NCBI GenBank assembly: GCA_035528235.1
Contig: DATKZB010000362.1
Location: forward strand, 1-5,669
Length of the DNA: 5,669 nt
Reading direction: 5' to 3'
From: DATKZB01 sp035528235
GTDB lineage: Bacteria > Planctomycetota > Phycisphaerae > FEN-1346
Position numbers and translations under genes: made by a program. Positions 1-5,518 of this stretch are shown here, piece after piece. Position 1 is the first letter of the stretch, and each line of letters starts with the position of its first letter. The notes beneath the pieces are model-generated. The model was not told the DNA's origin. It was given only the letters and a program-made list of their open reading frames with translations, and did not search any database.

Positions 1-375
1 ATCATCTTCCTGGCGGCTCTGCAAGGTGTGCCGCGCTCGCTTTACGAGGCGGCCCGCATCGACGGCGCGGGGGCCTGGGGCAGTTTCTGGCACATCACGG
101 TACCGATGATCTCGCCCGCCACCTTCTTCATGATGGTCATGGGGGTCATTGGCGCCGTCCAGGTCTTTACCCAGGCGTACCTGATGACGAACGGCGGGCC
201 CGTGAACTCGACCCTGTTCTACGTCCTGTACCTGTTCCGGCAGGCGTTCCAGGACCTGAACATGGGGTACGCCAGCGCCATGGCGTGGGTGCTGTTCATC
301 TTCATCCTGGTCGTGACGGGCGTCCAGTTCCTGCTGGCAAGACGATGGGTCTACTACGAGGGGGGGAAGCCCTGA
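1..375 (+). CDS. ABC sugar transporter permease, MalF/UgpA type (3' end only)
   Basis: This is the C-terminal 124 residues of an inner-membrane permease of a carbohydrate ABC importer. The frame is open from base 1, so the 5' part lies outside the window. Residues 16-39 carry the EAA loop that docks on the ATPase: EAARIDGAG followed by FWHITVPMISP, matching the family pattern EAA-x3-G-x9-I-x-LP. Hydrophobic stretches at about 41-60 and 95-112 look like the last membrane helices. LMTNGGP in the loop between them and the ending WVYYEGGKP are typical of the MalF-side permease (binding-protein-dependent transport permease family). Its TGA shares one base with the ATG of the next permease, so the two are almost certainly translationally coupled partners. 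The transported sugar cannot be read from this fragment; the nearby hydrolase and nagA make an oligosaccharide or amino sugar plausible. Confidence 0.93.
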   Translation: MIFLAALQGVPRSLYEAARIDGAGAWGSFWHITVPMISPATFFMMVMGVIGAVQVFTQAYLMTNGGPVNSTLFYVLYLFRQAFQDLNMGYASAMAWVLFIFILVVTGVQFLLARRWVYYEGGKP

Positions 376-1280
376 TGCCGGGCGCACGCGGACACAGGCA
401 GATGACCAACTCCCTCGTCCACCTCGTCCTGGTGGGCTTGCTGGTCGTGTTCCTGGGCCCGTTCCTGTGGCTCGTCTCGACCTCGATCAAGCCGGACACG
501 CTGATGTTCAAACTGCCGCCGCGGTGGCTGCCCTACCTGGGCAGCGAGGAACAGTTCGAGGGAGCCCTGGAGAACTCGCCGCGGCTGAAGGAACTCATGT
601 TCCCGGTAACGCTGGAGCACTACCGGGAGGCGTTGTTCGAGTTCCCGGCCATCAAGTACGCCGGCAACACGCTCATCATCGTGTTCTTCTCGACCGCCGG
701 GACGCTGCTGTCGTGCTCGATGGCGGCGTACGCCTTCAGCCGCCTGAAGTGGCCCGACCGGGGGTTCCTCTTCGGCCTGCTGATAGCCACCATGATGATC
801 CCGGCCCAGGTCACCATGATCTCGGTCTTCATCATGTTCTCGAAACTCCAGTGGGTCGACACCTTCCTGCCGCTGACGGTGCCGGCGTTCTTCGGCAACG
901 CGTTCTTCATCTTTCTGCTCAGGCAGTTCTTCATGACGATTCCGGAGGAACTGCTGGAGGCGGCCCGGCTGGACGGGGCCGGCGAATGGCGCATCTTCTG
1001 GCAGATCGTCCTGCCCCTGTCGAAGCCGGCCCTGCTGACGGTCATGATCTTCTCGGTCCTGGCCGCCTGGAACGACTTCATGGGGCCCCTCATCTACCTG
1101 ACGAGCGAGGAGAACCGGACCATCGCCCTGGGCCTGGCGCACCTGAACGGCGTCCAGGGCACCGAGTGGGGCCTGCTGATGGCGGCCGCCCTCCTGATGG
1201 TGCTGCCGGCGCTGGCCCTGTTCTTCGTGGCCCAGCGGTTCTTCATCGAGGGCATCGCCCTGACCGGCACCAAGGCGTAA
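375..1280 (+). CDS. ABC sugar transporter permease, MalG type
   Basis: This is the second permease of the carbohydrate importer, 301 residues, slightly longer than the usual 270-290. The ATG at 375 overlaps the TGA of the upstream permease and follows a G-rich stretch with AAG that can serve as a ribosome site; an alternative ATG at 402 would lose nine residues. Hydrophobic segments lie at about 14-34, 98-120, 131-153, 166-185, 219-239 and 266-288, fitting six helices. The EAA loop is at 195-218 (EAARLDGAGEW, then FWQIVLPLSKP). The C terminus, FFIEGIALTGTKA, is the characteristic MalG-like ending. The soluble stretch at about 42-92, between the first and second helices, is longer than in many MalG proteins and probably accounts for the extra length. 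It should heterodimerise with the upstream permease. The binding protein and ATPase are not in the window. Confidence 0.95.
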   Translation: MPGARGHRQMTNSLVHLVLVGLLVVFLGPFLWLVSTSIKPDTLMFKLPPRWLPYLGSEEQFEGALENSPRLKELMFPVTLEHYREALFEFPAIKYAGNTLIIVFFSTAGTLLSCSMAAYAFSRLKWPDRGFLFGLLIATMMIPAQVTMISVFIMFSKLQWVDTFLPLTVPAFFGNAFFIFLLRQFFMTIPEELLEAARLDGAGEWRIFWQIVLPLSKPALLTVMIFSVLAAWNDFMGPLIYLTSEENRTIALGLAHLNGVQGTEWGLLMAAALLMVLPALALFFVAQRFFIEGIALTGTKA

Positions 1281-1298
1281 CGGGCGCGGATGGTCTGC

Positions 1299-1405
1299 GT
1301 AGGGGCACGATACATCGTGCCCGGTGTTCGTTGTGGGGGGCAGGATATGTCCTGCCCGCACCGGGTGTCTCGGGCACGCCATGGCGTGCCCCTACGGGGG
1401 GAGGA
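1299..1405 (+). repeat. REP/BIME-like structured repeat, left copy
   Basis: This 107-bp element begins 18 bases after the second permease stop and recurs as a direct copy at 2028-2134 with three mismatches (1306 C/T, 1346 T/C, 1399 G/C). It contains three palindromes. The first is 1303-1322, with a 9-bp stem and an AC loop. The second is 1338-1357, with an 8-bp stem and a TATG loop, nested inside CCCGGTG (1320-1326) and CACCGGG (1359-1365). The third, 1372-1391, is a perfect 20-bp palindrome. The ends 1299-1309 and 1385-1395 form an 11-bp inverted repeat, so both strands start with GTAG. GTAG at the foot of a hairpin is the recognition tetranucleotide known for RAYT transposases on REP sequences in Escherichia coli, and a RAYT gene follows directly. 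In RNA it could also shield the 3' end of the permease message. Confidence 0.88.
1400..1405 (+). promoter_or_regulatory. Shine-Dalgarno of the transposase, embedded in the repeat edge
   Basis: GGAGGA at the right edge of the left repeat copy lies six bases upstream (counted from GGAGG) of the ATG at 1411 and sets that start. The frame continues open upstream through the repeat to a GTG at 1324, but that part only translates the palindromes. Confidence 0.7.
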
Positions 1406-1410
1406 TAAGT

Positions 1411-2031
1411 ATGACAATCGGAGGCGACGCCCGGCCCCAGCGCCGATCGGTCAGATTGAGGAGTTACGACTACGCAGGCACCGGCCCGTACTTTGTCACG
1501 GTCTGCACCTGGAATGGCCAGCACGTCTTCGGCGAGGTGGTCGACGGTCGGGTGGCGCTGAGCGCATGGGGCGAAGTCGTCACACAGTGCTGGAAACTCG
1601 TGCCGAATCATTTCCCGGCTGTGCGCCTCGATGAGTTCGTCGTGATGCCGAACCATGTCCATGGTCTTGTATTCCTTGGAGAGGGCTCTGAGGCGCATCG
1701 GCCGGTCGCAGAGCATAGCCAAGCGGCGCAGCGACGTTTCGGGAGCACTCAGGCTGCGTCGCTGGCAGTCGTGGTGGGGTCGTTCAAGGCAGCGGCAACG
1801 CGGGCCATTCGGCAGGTTCCCGGTTCGGCCCGAGCAATCGTCTGGCAACGTAACTACTACGAACATGTTGTTCGCGATGAGGAAGGCTTGTCGCGGATAC
1901 GCGAGTACATTCACACGAACCCGCTGCGCTGGCACCTGGACAGCGAGAACCCGCACCACGCGGCCCAGGACGACTTTGATCTGTGGCTGGCGTCTTTCCA
2001 TTCTGTGTCGCGTGGCCACCATTGCCGGTAG
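1411..2031 (+). CDS. REP-associated tyrosine transposase (RAYT, Y1/HUH family)
   Basis: This is a 206-residue single-strand DNA transposase of the IS200-like Y1 (PF01797) superfamily, RAYT branch. It is expected to nick and rejoin REP hairpins through a covalent 5'-phosphotyrosine intermediate. The N terminus (RLRSYDYAGTGPYFVTVCT, residues 15-33) is the typical first strand. The HUH metal motif is H82-V-H84 in MPNHVHGLVFL. SFKAAATRAI (124-133) and WQRNYYEHVVRDEE (145-158) are RAYT signatures. The catalytic tyrosine should be Y166 in REYIHTNPLRW, by position relative to E. coli TnpA-REP Y115. All catalytic elements are present, so the gene looks intact. The start is ATG 1411 behind GGAGGA from the left repeat. 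The TAG stop (2029-2031) lies in the GTAG that opens the right repeat. Codon use is less G/C-biased than in neighbouring genes. Its function here, acting on the flanking repeats, is inferred. Confidence 0.93.
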   Translation: MTIGGDARPQRRSVRLRSYDYAGTGPYFVTVCTWNGQHVFGEVVDGRVALSAWGEVVTQCWKLVPNHFPAVRLDEFVVMPNHVHGLVFLGEGSEAHRPVAEHSQAAQRRFGSTQAASLAVVVGSFKAAATRAIRQVPGSARAIVWQRNYYEHVVRDEEGLSRIREYIHTNPLRWHLDSENPHHAAQDDFDLWLASFHSVSRGHHCR

Positions 2032-2134
2032 GGGTACGATACATCGTGCCCGGTGTTCGTTGTGGGGGGCAGGACATGTCCTGCCCGCACCGGGTGTCTC
2101 GGGCACGCCATGGCGTGCCCCTACGGGCGGAGGA
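2028..2134 (+). repeat. REP/BIME-like structured repeat, right copy
   Basis: This is a direct copy of 1299-1405, 104 of 107 bases identical. Its central palindrome (2067-2086) is perfect over 20 bp because of the T-to-C difference at 2075. The first hairpin has one base changed at 2035, which would make a G-U type pair in RNA on one strand. The third palindrome (2101-2120) is unchanged. The first four bases, GTAG, contain the stop codon of the transposase. The last six, GGAGGA, sit just ahead of the glycoside hydrolase start at 2142. The element therefore fills the whole gap between the two genes and would form most of the hydrolase 5' leader. Confidence 0.88.
2129..2134 (+). promoter_or_regulatory. 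Shine-Dalgarno of the glycoside hydrolase, embedded in the repeat edge
   Basis: GGAGGA forms the right edge of the second repeat copy. Measured from GGAGG, it lies eight bases before ATG 2142, a good spacing. It is the same repeat-derived sequence used by the transposase gene, so the hydrolase's translation signal appears to be part of the repeat. Confidence 0.65.
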
Positions 2135-2141
2135 CACACTC

Positions 2142-2444
2142 ATGCGTTCCGTCACATGCTTGGCAGTGGTCTTTCTTTCCGTGATGCCCCTCGTCGCGGC
2201 CGAGGCGGCGCAGCCGGGGGCGGGCGCGCAGTGGGCCCTCCAGGTCCAGTTGCCCGACAAGACGACCGTCCGGATCGACCCCATCGAGCGGCGGCTGACG
2301 TCCGAGGAACGCGCCGGCGACGACGGTGCCACTGTCACCACCGTCTGGCCGACGCTGGGCGACGGGCCCCTGGCCGACCTATCGGTCACCGTGACCGCCC
2401 AGCGGCCGCGCGGCCTGACTATGGAAGTCGCCAACAAGGGCTAG
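2142..2444 (+). CDS. N-terminal fragment of the interrupted glycoside hydrolase (signal peptide and start of beta domain)
   Basis: This is the piece that would be made if the TAG is a real stop: 100 residues starting at ATG 2142. MRSVTCLAVVFLSVMPLVAA is a short basic end followed by a hydrophobic core with an Ala-rich cleavage region near residues 19-23, so export by the Sec route is likely. No convincing lipobox is present. Residues 29-98 alternate polar and hydrophobic positions like beta strands (WALQVQLPDKTTVRIDP). The fragment ends in the middle of this domain, directly before a strand continued in the next fragment, so on its own it is unlikely to fold or act. Confidence 0.6.
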   Translation: MRSVTCLAVVFLSVMPLVAAEAAQPGAGAQWALQVQLPDKTTVRIDPIERRLTSEERAGDDGATVTTVWPTLGDGPLADLSVTVTAQRPRGLTMEVANKG

Positions 2445-2483
2445 GCCGTCGCCCTGCGCGAAATCGTTTTCCCTATCCTCGAA

Positions 2484-4169
2484 GTGCCCGTGACCGACGC
2501 CGACGTGGTCGTCGTCCCGGCCGTCAGCGGCCGGCTGCACCGAAAGCCCGCCTCCAACCGTCTGGACTTCAAGGGCGAGTACCCCGGCGGCTGGCTGCCC
2601 ATGCAGTGCGCCGGCGTCTGCGGTCCGAAGGGCAGCGTGTACGTGGGTGTCCACGACCCGCTGGCCTCGACCAAGCGCCTGGAGATGGAGACAAAGGACG
2701 GCATCTTGCGCATCGCCTGGAAGTGGCCCGCGCCCGACTGCGGCGTGCCCGGCAAGGGGTGGAAGATGCCCGGCGCGGTCGTCGTCGCGTCGTTCGACGG
2801 CGACTGGTACGACGTCGCCCGGATCTACCGCGACTGGGTCTCGAAGGAAGCCCCCTGGTGGCCGCGCGGCCCGCAGGCCGGTCGGCCCGACACCCCCGCG
2901 TGGATGAAAGACGTCGCCGTCTGGTGCTGCACGGGCGGCGGGGCCGATTCCGTGGTCAAGGCCATGACCAAGTTCGCCGCGTACCTCGACCTCCCGACAG
3001 CCGTCCACTGGTACAACTGGCACGTCGTCCCGTTCGACAACGATTACCCGCACTACTTCCCCGCGAAGGACGGTTTCGCCGAGGGCGTCAAGTCGCTCCA
3101 GGCGGCCGGCGTCCGCGTCATGCCGTACATCAACGGCCGGCTGTGGGACACCGACCTGGAGGACTTTAAGACCGCGGCCATCGCCGCCGCCACCAAGAAC
3201 GAGAAGGGCGAGCCGTACACCGAGGAATACGGCTCAGGCCAGAAACTCGCCCCCATGTGCCCCACCACGCCCCTGTGGCAGAAGACGGTCCGCGACATCG
3301 TACTGCGCCTCACGGGCCCCGAGTTCAACGTCGACGGCGTGTACATCGACCAGGTGGCGGCGGCCTCGCCGCGGCTGTGTTTTGACGCCTCGCACGGTCA
3401 CCCCCTGGGCGGGGGGGCCTGGTGGACCACCCAGGGCTACTGGCCCCTGCTGGCCGACCTGCGGAAGGCCATGGCCGCCGAGCGGCCCGGCAAGATGATT
3501 ACCACCGAGTGCAACGCCGAGCCGTTCGTCCACCTCTTCGACGGGTACCTGACGTGGCACTTCCAGGAGGCGGACGCCGTGCCGCTCTTCGCGGCCGTCT
3601 ACGGCGGGCAGGTCGAGATGTTCTCGCGGGCGTACCAGGACGACTCGTGGAAGGGTACGGCCATGCGTCAGAAGACCGCCCAGGCCCTCACCTGGGGCGA
3701 GCAACTCGGCTGGATGGGGCCCGACGTCGTCGACGACCCCGTGGCGGGGCCGTTTCTGAAACGCCTCGGGCGCCTCCGGTACGACCTGCGGCGGTACTTC
3801 AGCGGTGGCCGACTCGCGCGGCCGCCCAACGTCAAGGACGACGGCGCCACCGTCACGGCCGACTGGAAGTGGGGCGGCAAGCGGATCGTCACGACGCCGG
3901 CCGTCCTCTCGGGCGCCTGGCAGGCGGCCGACGGGGCCGTGGTGCTTCTGTTCGTCAACGTCGACGAGAAGCCGCACGCCGTGGACCTGCACTTCGACGG
4001 CGCGGCCTACGGTTTCTCGGGCAATCTTCTTGTCAGCGACCGGACGGGCGGCGAGAATCGCGACTCGCCGCCGCCCAAGGCGAAGCCGGCCCCGGACAAG
4101 TGGGACCGCCACATCGCCCTCGAGCCGACCTCGGCCCTGGCCATCGAGGTCCGCCCGGCCGGCAAGTAA
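2484..4169 (+). CDS. Catalytic C-terminal part of the interrupted glycoside hydrolase (DUF6259-like)
   Basis: This is the open stretch after the in-frame TAG. The first possible start codon in frame is GTG 2484, with no good ribosome site before it, so independent initiation is doubtful and the part is best read as the continuation of 2142. In local numbering it has about 135 residues of beta-rich sequence. The barrel then begins near WMKDVAVWCCTGGG (140-153). AVHWYNWH (173-180) and MPYINGRLWD (213-222) look like barrel strands with aromatic substrate-binding residues. The candidate nucleophile D289 is in DGVYIDQ, and candidate acid E342 is in TTECNAEP. A beta domain runs from about 445 to 561. 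There are many tryptophans, as expected for a carbohydrate-active enzyme. The exact family is a recognition by pattern and could be another clan-D or GH101-like group. Confidence 0.72.
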   Translation: MPVTDADVVVVPAVSGRLHRKPASNRLDFKGEYPGGWLPMQCAGVCGPKGSVYVGVHDPLASTKRLEMETKDGILRIAWKWPAPDCGVPGKGWKMPGAVVVASFDGDWYDVARIYRDWVSKEAPWWPRGPQAGRPDTPAWMKDVAVWCCTGGGADSVVKAMTKFAAYLDLPTAVHWYNWHVVPFDNDYPHYFPAKDGFAEGVKSLQAAGVRVMPYINGRLWDTDLEDFKTAAIAAATKNEKGEPYTEEYGSGQKLAPMCPTTPLWQKTVRDIVLRLTGPEFNVDGVYIDQVAAASPRLCFDASHGHPLGGGAWWTTQGYWPLLADLRKAMAAERPGKMITTECNAEPFVHLFDGYLTWHFQEADAVPLFAAVYGGQVEMFSRAYQDDSWKGTAMRQKTAQALTWGEQLGWMGPDVVDDPVAGPFLKRLGRLRYDLRRYFSGGRLARPPNVKDDGATVTADWKWGGKRIVTTPAVLSGAWQAADGAVVLLFVNVDEKPHAVDLHFDGAAYGFSGNLLVSDRTGGENRDSPPPKAKPAPDKWDRHIALEPTSALAIEVRPAGK

Positions 4170-4185
4170 GCGCCGCTCATGTGTT

Positions 4186-4262
4186 CGCGCGGCGGCCTTC
4201 CTAGGCCGCCGCGACAGGTTGCCGTGCGCCGACTCGCGGTGGCCTAGGAAGGCCACCGCGCG
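4186..4262. repeat. Inverted pair of REP-like hairpins (BIME-like), second repeat type
   Basis: Two 29-base units, 4186-4214 and 4234-4262, are reverse complements of each other at 27 positions and are separated by 19 bases. Each also folds on itself. The left unit has a 10-bp stem 4188-4197/4204-4213 with loop TTCCTA; the right has 4235-4244/4251-4260 with loop TAGGAA. The only two differences are a paired change that keeps a base pair (C-G in one, T-A in the other). The sequence is unrelated to the repeat beside the transposase. It occupies most of the 156-base gap between the hydrolase and nagA. It could slow 3' exonucleases or act as a weak terminator in either direction, but neither stem is followed by a T tract. 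Confidence 0.8.
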
Positions 4263-4325
4263 GGTTCCCAAGGGGCCCATGCCGAGTTGACAAAGCAGCA
4301 GTAGGGCGCCGGGCAAAGGGGCACC

Positions 4326-5456
4326 ATGAAAACGCTCATCGAAAACGGCACGCTCATCACACCGACCGAAGAGGTCGACGGCGGCTGGGTGCTCGTCGAG
4401 GGCACCCTCATCGCCGCCATCGGGCGGGGCGCCGGGCCGCCGGCCGACCGCCGCATCGACGCCGCCGGCCGTTACGTGGCCCCCGGCTTTCTCGACCTGC
4501 ACGCCCAGGGTTTCCGTGGGTACGACCTGTGGGACCCCTCCGACGCGGCGTTCCTGGGGGCGACGCGGCAGATGGCCGCGACGGGCACGACGGCCTGCCA
4601 GGCGTCGGTCGACCCGGCGCGCCGCGTGTGCGACGTCATGCGGCCGCGCATCGGCCGGTCCGACGGCGGCTGCCGCGTGATGGGCCTGTACTTCGAGACG
4701 CCGTTCATCTCGCCCGACAAGTGCGGGGCCATTCCGCCGGATCGGGTCCGGCCGGCGTCGCGGGAGGCGGCCGAGGCCATCCTGGCCTTCAGCCGGGGGA
4801 TCCTCTCGATGATTACGATCGCACCGGAACAGCCGGACGCGATGGACCTCATCCCGCTCTTGCGCGCGACGGCGGGCCCCGCCGCGCCGGTCGTCTGCGC
4901 CCTGGGGCACACCAGCGCCACGTACGACGAGGCCGCGGCGGCGTTCGACGCCGGCATCACGCACTCGACGCATCTGTACAACGCCATGACCGGCCTGCGC
5001 CACCGCCGGCCGGGAGCGGTCGGGGCGCTGCTGGCCCGGCCCGACGTGACCGTCGAGATCGTCTGCGACGGCGTCCACCTGCACCCGGCGGCCGTCCGGG
5101 TGGCCGTGGCCTGCAAGGGCGTGGCCAGGACGTGCCTGATTACCGACTGCGTCAGCGCCCGCGACCGGCAGGTGGTCGACGGGGCGCCGCGCCTGGCCGA
5201 CGGCACGATCGCCGGCAGCGTCCTCTCGATGGACCGGGCTGTGGCCAACGTGCAGCGGTTCGCGGGGGTGAGTCTGGCGGAGGCGGTCGAGATGGCCACG
5301 CTCTCGCCCGCCCGCGTCATCGGCCTGGACGCGTCGCGCGGGTCGCTCGCCGCCGGCAAGGAGGCCGACATCGCCCTGTTCGACGCCGACGTGAACGTCT
5401 CGATGACGATGATTGGCGGTGAGGTGGTCTGGCAGGCCGGCGTGACGGACGGCTAG
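4326..5456 (+). CDS. nagA: N-acetylglucosamine-6-phosphate deacetylase (divergent)
   Basis: This 376-residue cytoplasmic amidohydrolase-family enzyme is predicted to remove acetate from GlcNAc-6-phosphate, giving glucosamine-6-phosphate. Family length is about 380, so it is complete. A small beta domain (1-52 plus the C-terminal strands) flanks a TIM barrel. Metal and catalytic positions are visible: E124 in YFETPF, H195 in GHTSATYDEA, H216 and N219 in THLYNAM, H251 in DGVHLHP, and catalytic D274 in LITDCVSA. AGSVLSMDRAV (296-306) and GSLAAGKEADIALFD (339-353) are typical C-terminal motifs. Two places differ from the common form. The first metal motif is H59-A-Q61 rather than HxH (E. coli NagA itself has Q-x-N here), and EGP is replaced by ETP. 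The start ATG follows AAAGGGG at 4315-4321. A related substrate such as GalNAc-6-phosphate cannot be excluded. It probably belongs with the upstream hydrolase and transporter. Confidence 0.9.
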   Translation: MKTLIENGTLITPTEEVDGGWVLVEGTLIAAIGRGAGPPADRRIDAAGRYVAPGFLDLHAQGFRGYDLWDPSDAAFLGATRQMAATGTTACQASVDPARRVCDVMRPRIGRSDGGCRVMGLYFETPFISPDKCGAIPPDRVRPASREAAEAILAFSRGILSMITIAPEQPDAMDLIPLLRATAGPAAPVVCALGHTSATYDEAAAAFDAGITHSTHLYNAMTGLRHRRPGAVGALLARPDVTVEIVCDGVHLHPAAVRVAVACKGVARTCLITDCVSARDRQVVDGAPRLADGTIAGSVLSMDRAVANVQRFAGVSLAEAVEMATLSPARVIGLDASRGSLAAGKEADIALFDADVNVSMTMIGGEVVWQAGVTDG

Positions 5457-5518
5457 CCGCGAGCCGGGGACACGGCTTGCAAGCAAGCCGTGGCACACGT
5501 GACAGATAGCTAGCCGCG
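5452..5518. repeat. Palindrome flanked by a 10-bp direct repeat at the nagA 3' end
   Basis: GCTAGCCGCG occurs at 5452-5461, where it contains the nagA stop codon, and again exactly at 5509-5518. Between the two copies is a hairpin with a 9-bp stem, CACGGCTTG (5471-5479) and CAAGCCGTG (5484-5492), with a CAAG loop. The ten bases GCAAGCAAGC of the loop and right arm recur at 5522-5531 just beyond the second direct repeat. The hairpin has no T tract, so it is not a standard terminator. It is a third palindromic type, unlike the ones at 1299 and 4186. An insertion with target duplication is possible but not proven. Confidence 0.6.

Larger units (their letters stand above)
1299..2134 (+). mobile_element. 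RAYT transposase gene bracketed by direct REP-like repeats (REPtron-like unit)
   Basis: The unit consists of a REP-like repeat, a Y1/HUH transposase gene and a second near-identical copy of the repeat, in direct orientation 729 bp apart. It lies between the sugar permeases and the glycoside hydrolase in what otherwise looks like a carbohydrate operon. The transposase gene uses more A/T-ending codons (CTT, GTA, GGA, TCT, CAT, CAA and CGA among residues 85-110) than its neighbours, which suggests a different origin. No homology between the two sites extends beyond the 107-bp repeats. The pairing of a single-copy RAYT with flanking REPs is established for gammaproteobacterial REPtrons. Treating 1299-2134 as one insertion, and the direct repeat as a by-product of it, is inference. 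Confidence 0.75.
2142..4169 (+). pseudogene. Secreted DUF6259-like glycoside hydrolase gene, interrupted by one in-frame TAG
   Basis: A single reading frame of 675 sense positions plus the terminal TAA, broken only by TAG at 2442-2444 (codon 101). Numbered through the stop: signal peptide about 1-20, N-terminal beta-rich domain to about 245, TIM-barrel-like catalytic region about 250-540, C-terminal beta domain about 560-675. Both sides of the stop belong together: the same frame continues without a gap (VANKG, stop, AVALREIVFPILE), and the upstream part supplies a signal peptide the downstream part lacks. Likely active-site region: GVYIDQ with D403 as candidate nucleophile and TTECNAE with E456 as candidate acid/base, by analogy with clan-D and GH101-like barrels. 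The substrate is unknown. TAG also ends two neighbouring genes, so general amber recoding is unlikely. A recent nonsense mutation or a base error in the assembly are the simplest explanations, since one substitution from AAG, GAG, CAG, TAC or TGG would produce it. Confidence 0.8.

Noticed and set aside
467..1408. Second + strand frame of about 310 codons overlapping the MalG-type permease
   Set aside because: The product is low-complexity Arg/Gly/His/Pro-rich sequence. The overlapping frame has a complete permease with membrane helices and an EAA motif.
1324..1410. GTG start at 1324 extending the transposase by 29 residues
   Set aside because: The extension would translate the palindromic repeat itself. 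ATG 1411 has a strong GGAGGA and gives the normal RAYT N terminus.
1299..2134. CRISPR array reading of the repeated palindromic units
   Set aside because: There are only two 107-bp copies, 729 bp apart with a gene between them. There are no regularly spaced short repeats, spacers or cas genes.
1655..3169. A + strand frame of about 500 codons running from the transposase through the repeat into the hydrolase
   Set aside because: It is out of frame with both recognisable genes, is Arg-rich in its second half, and matches no family. It is a frame shadow.
4188..4260. Rho-independent terminator after the hydrolase
   Set aside because: The stems are strong, but neither strand shows a T run after them. 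The inverted, covarying pair is better described as a REP/BIME-like repeat.
4287..4292. TTGACA, a perfect -35 box upstream of nagA
   Set aside because: About 17 bases downstream the sequence is GC-rich (CGGGCA) with no -10-like element, so a promoter cannot be supported.
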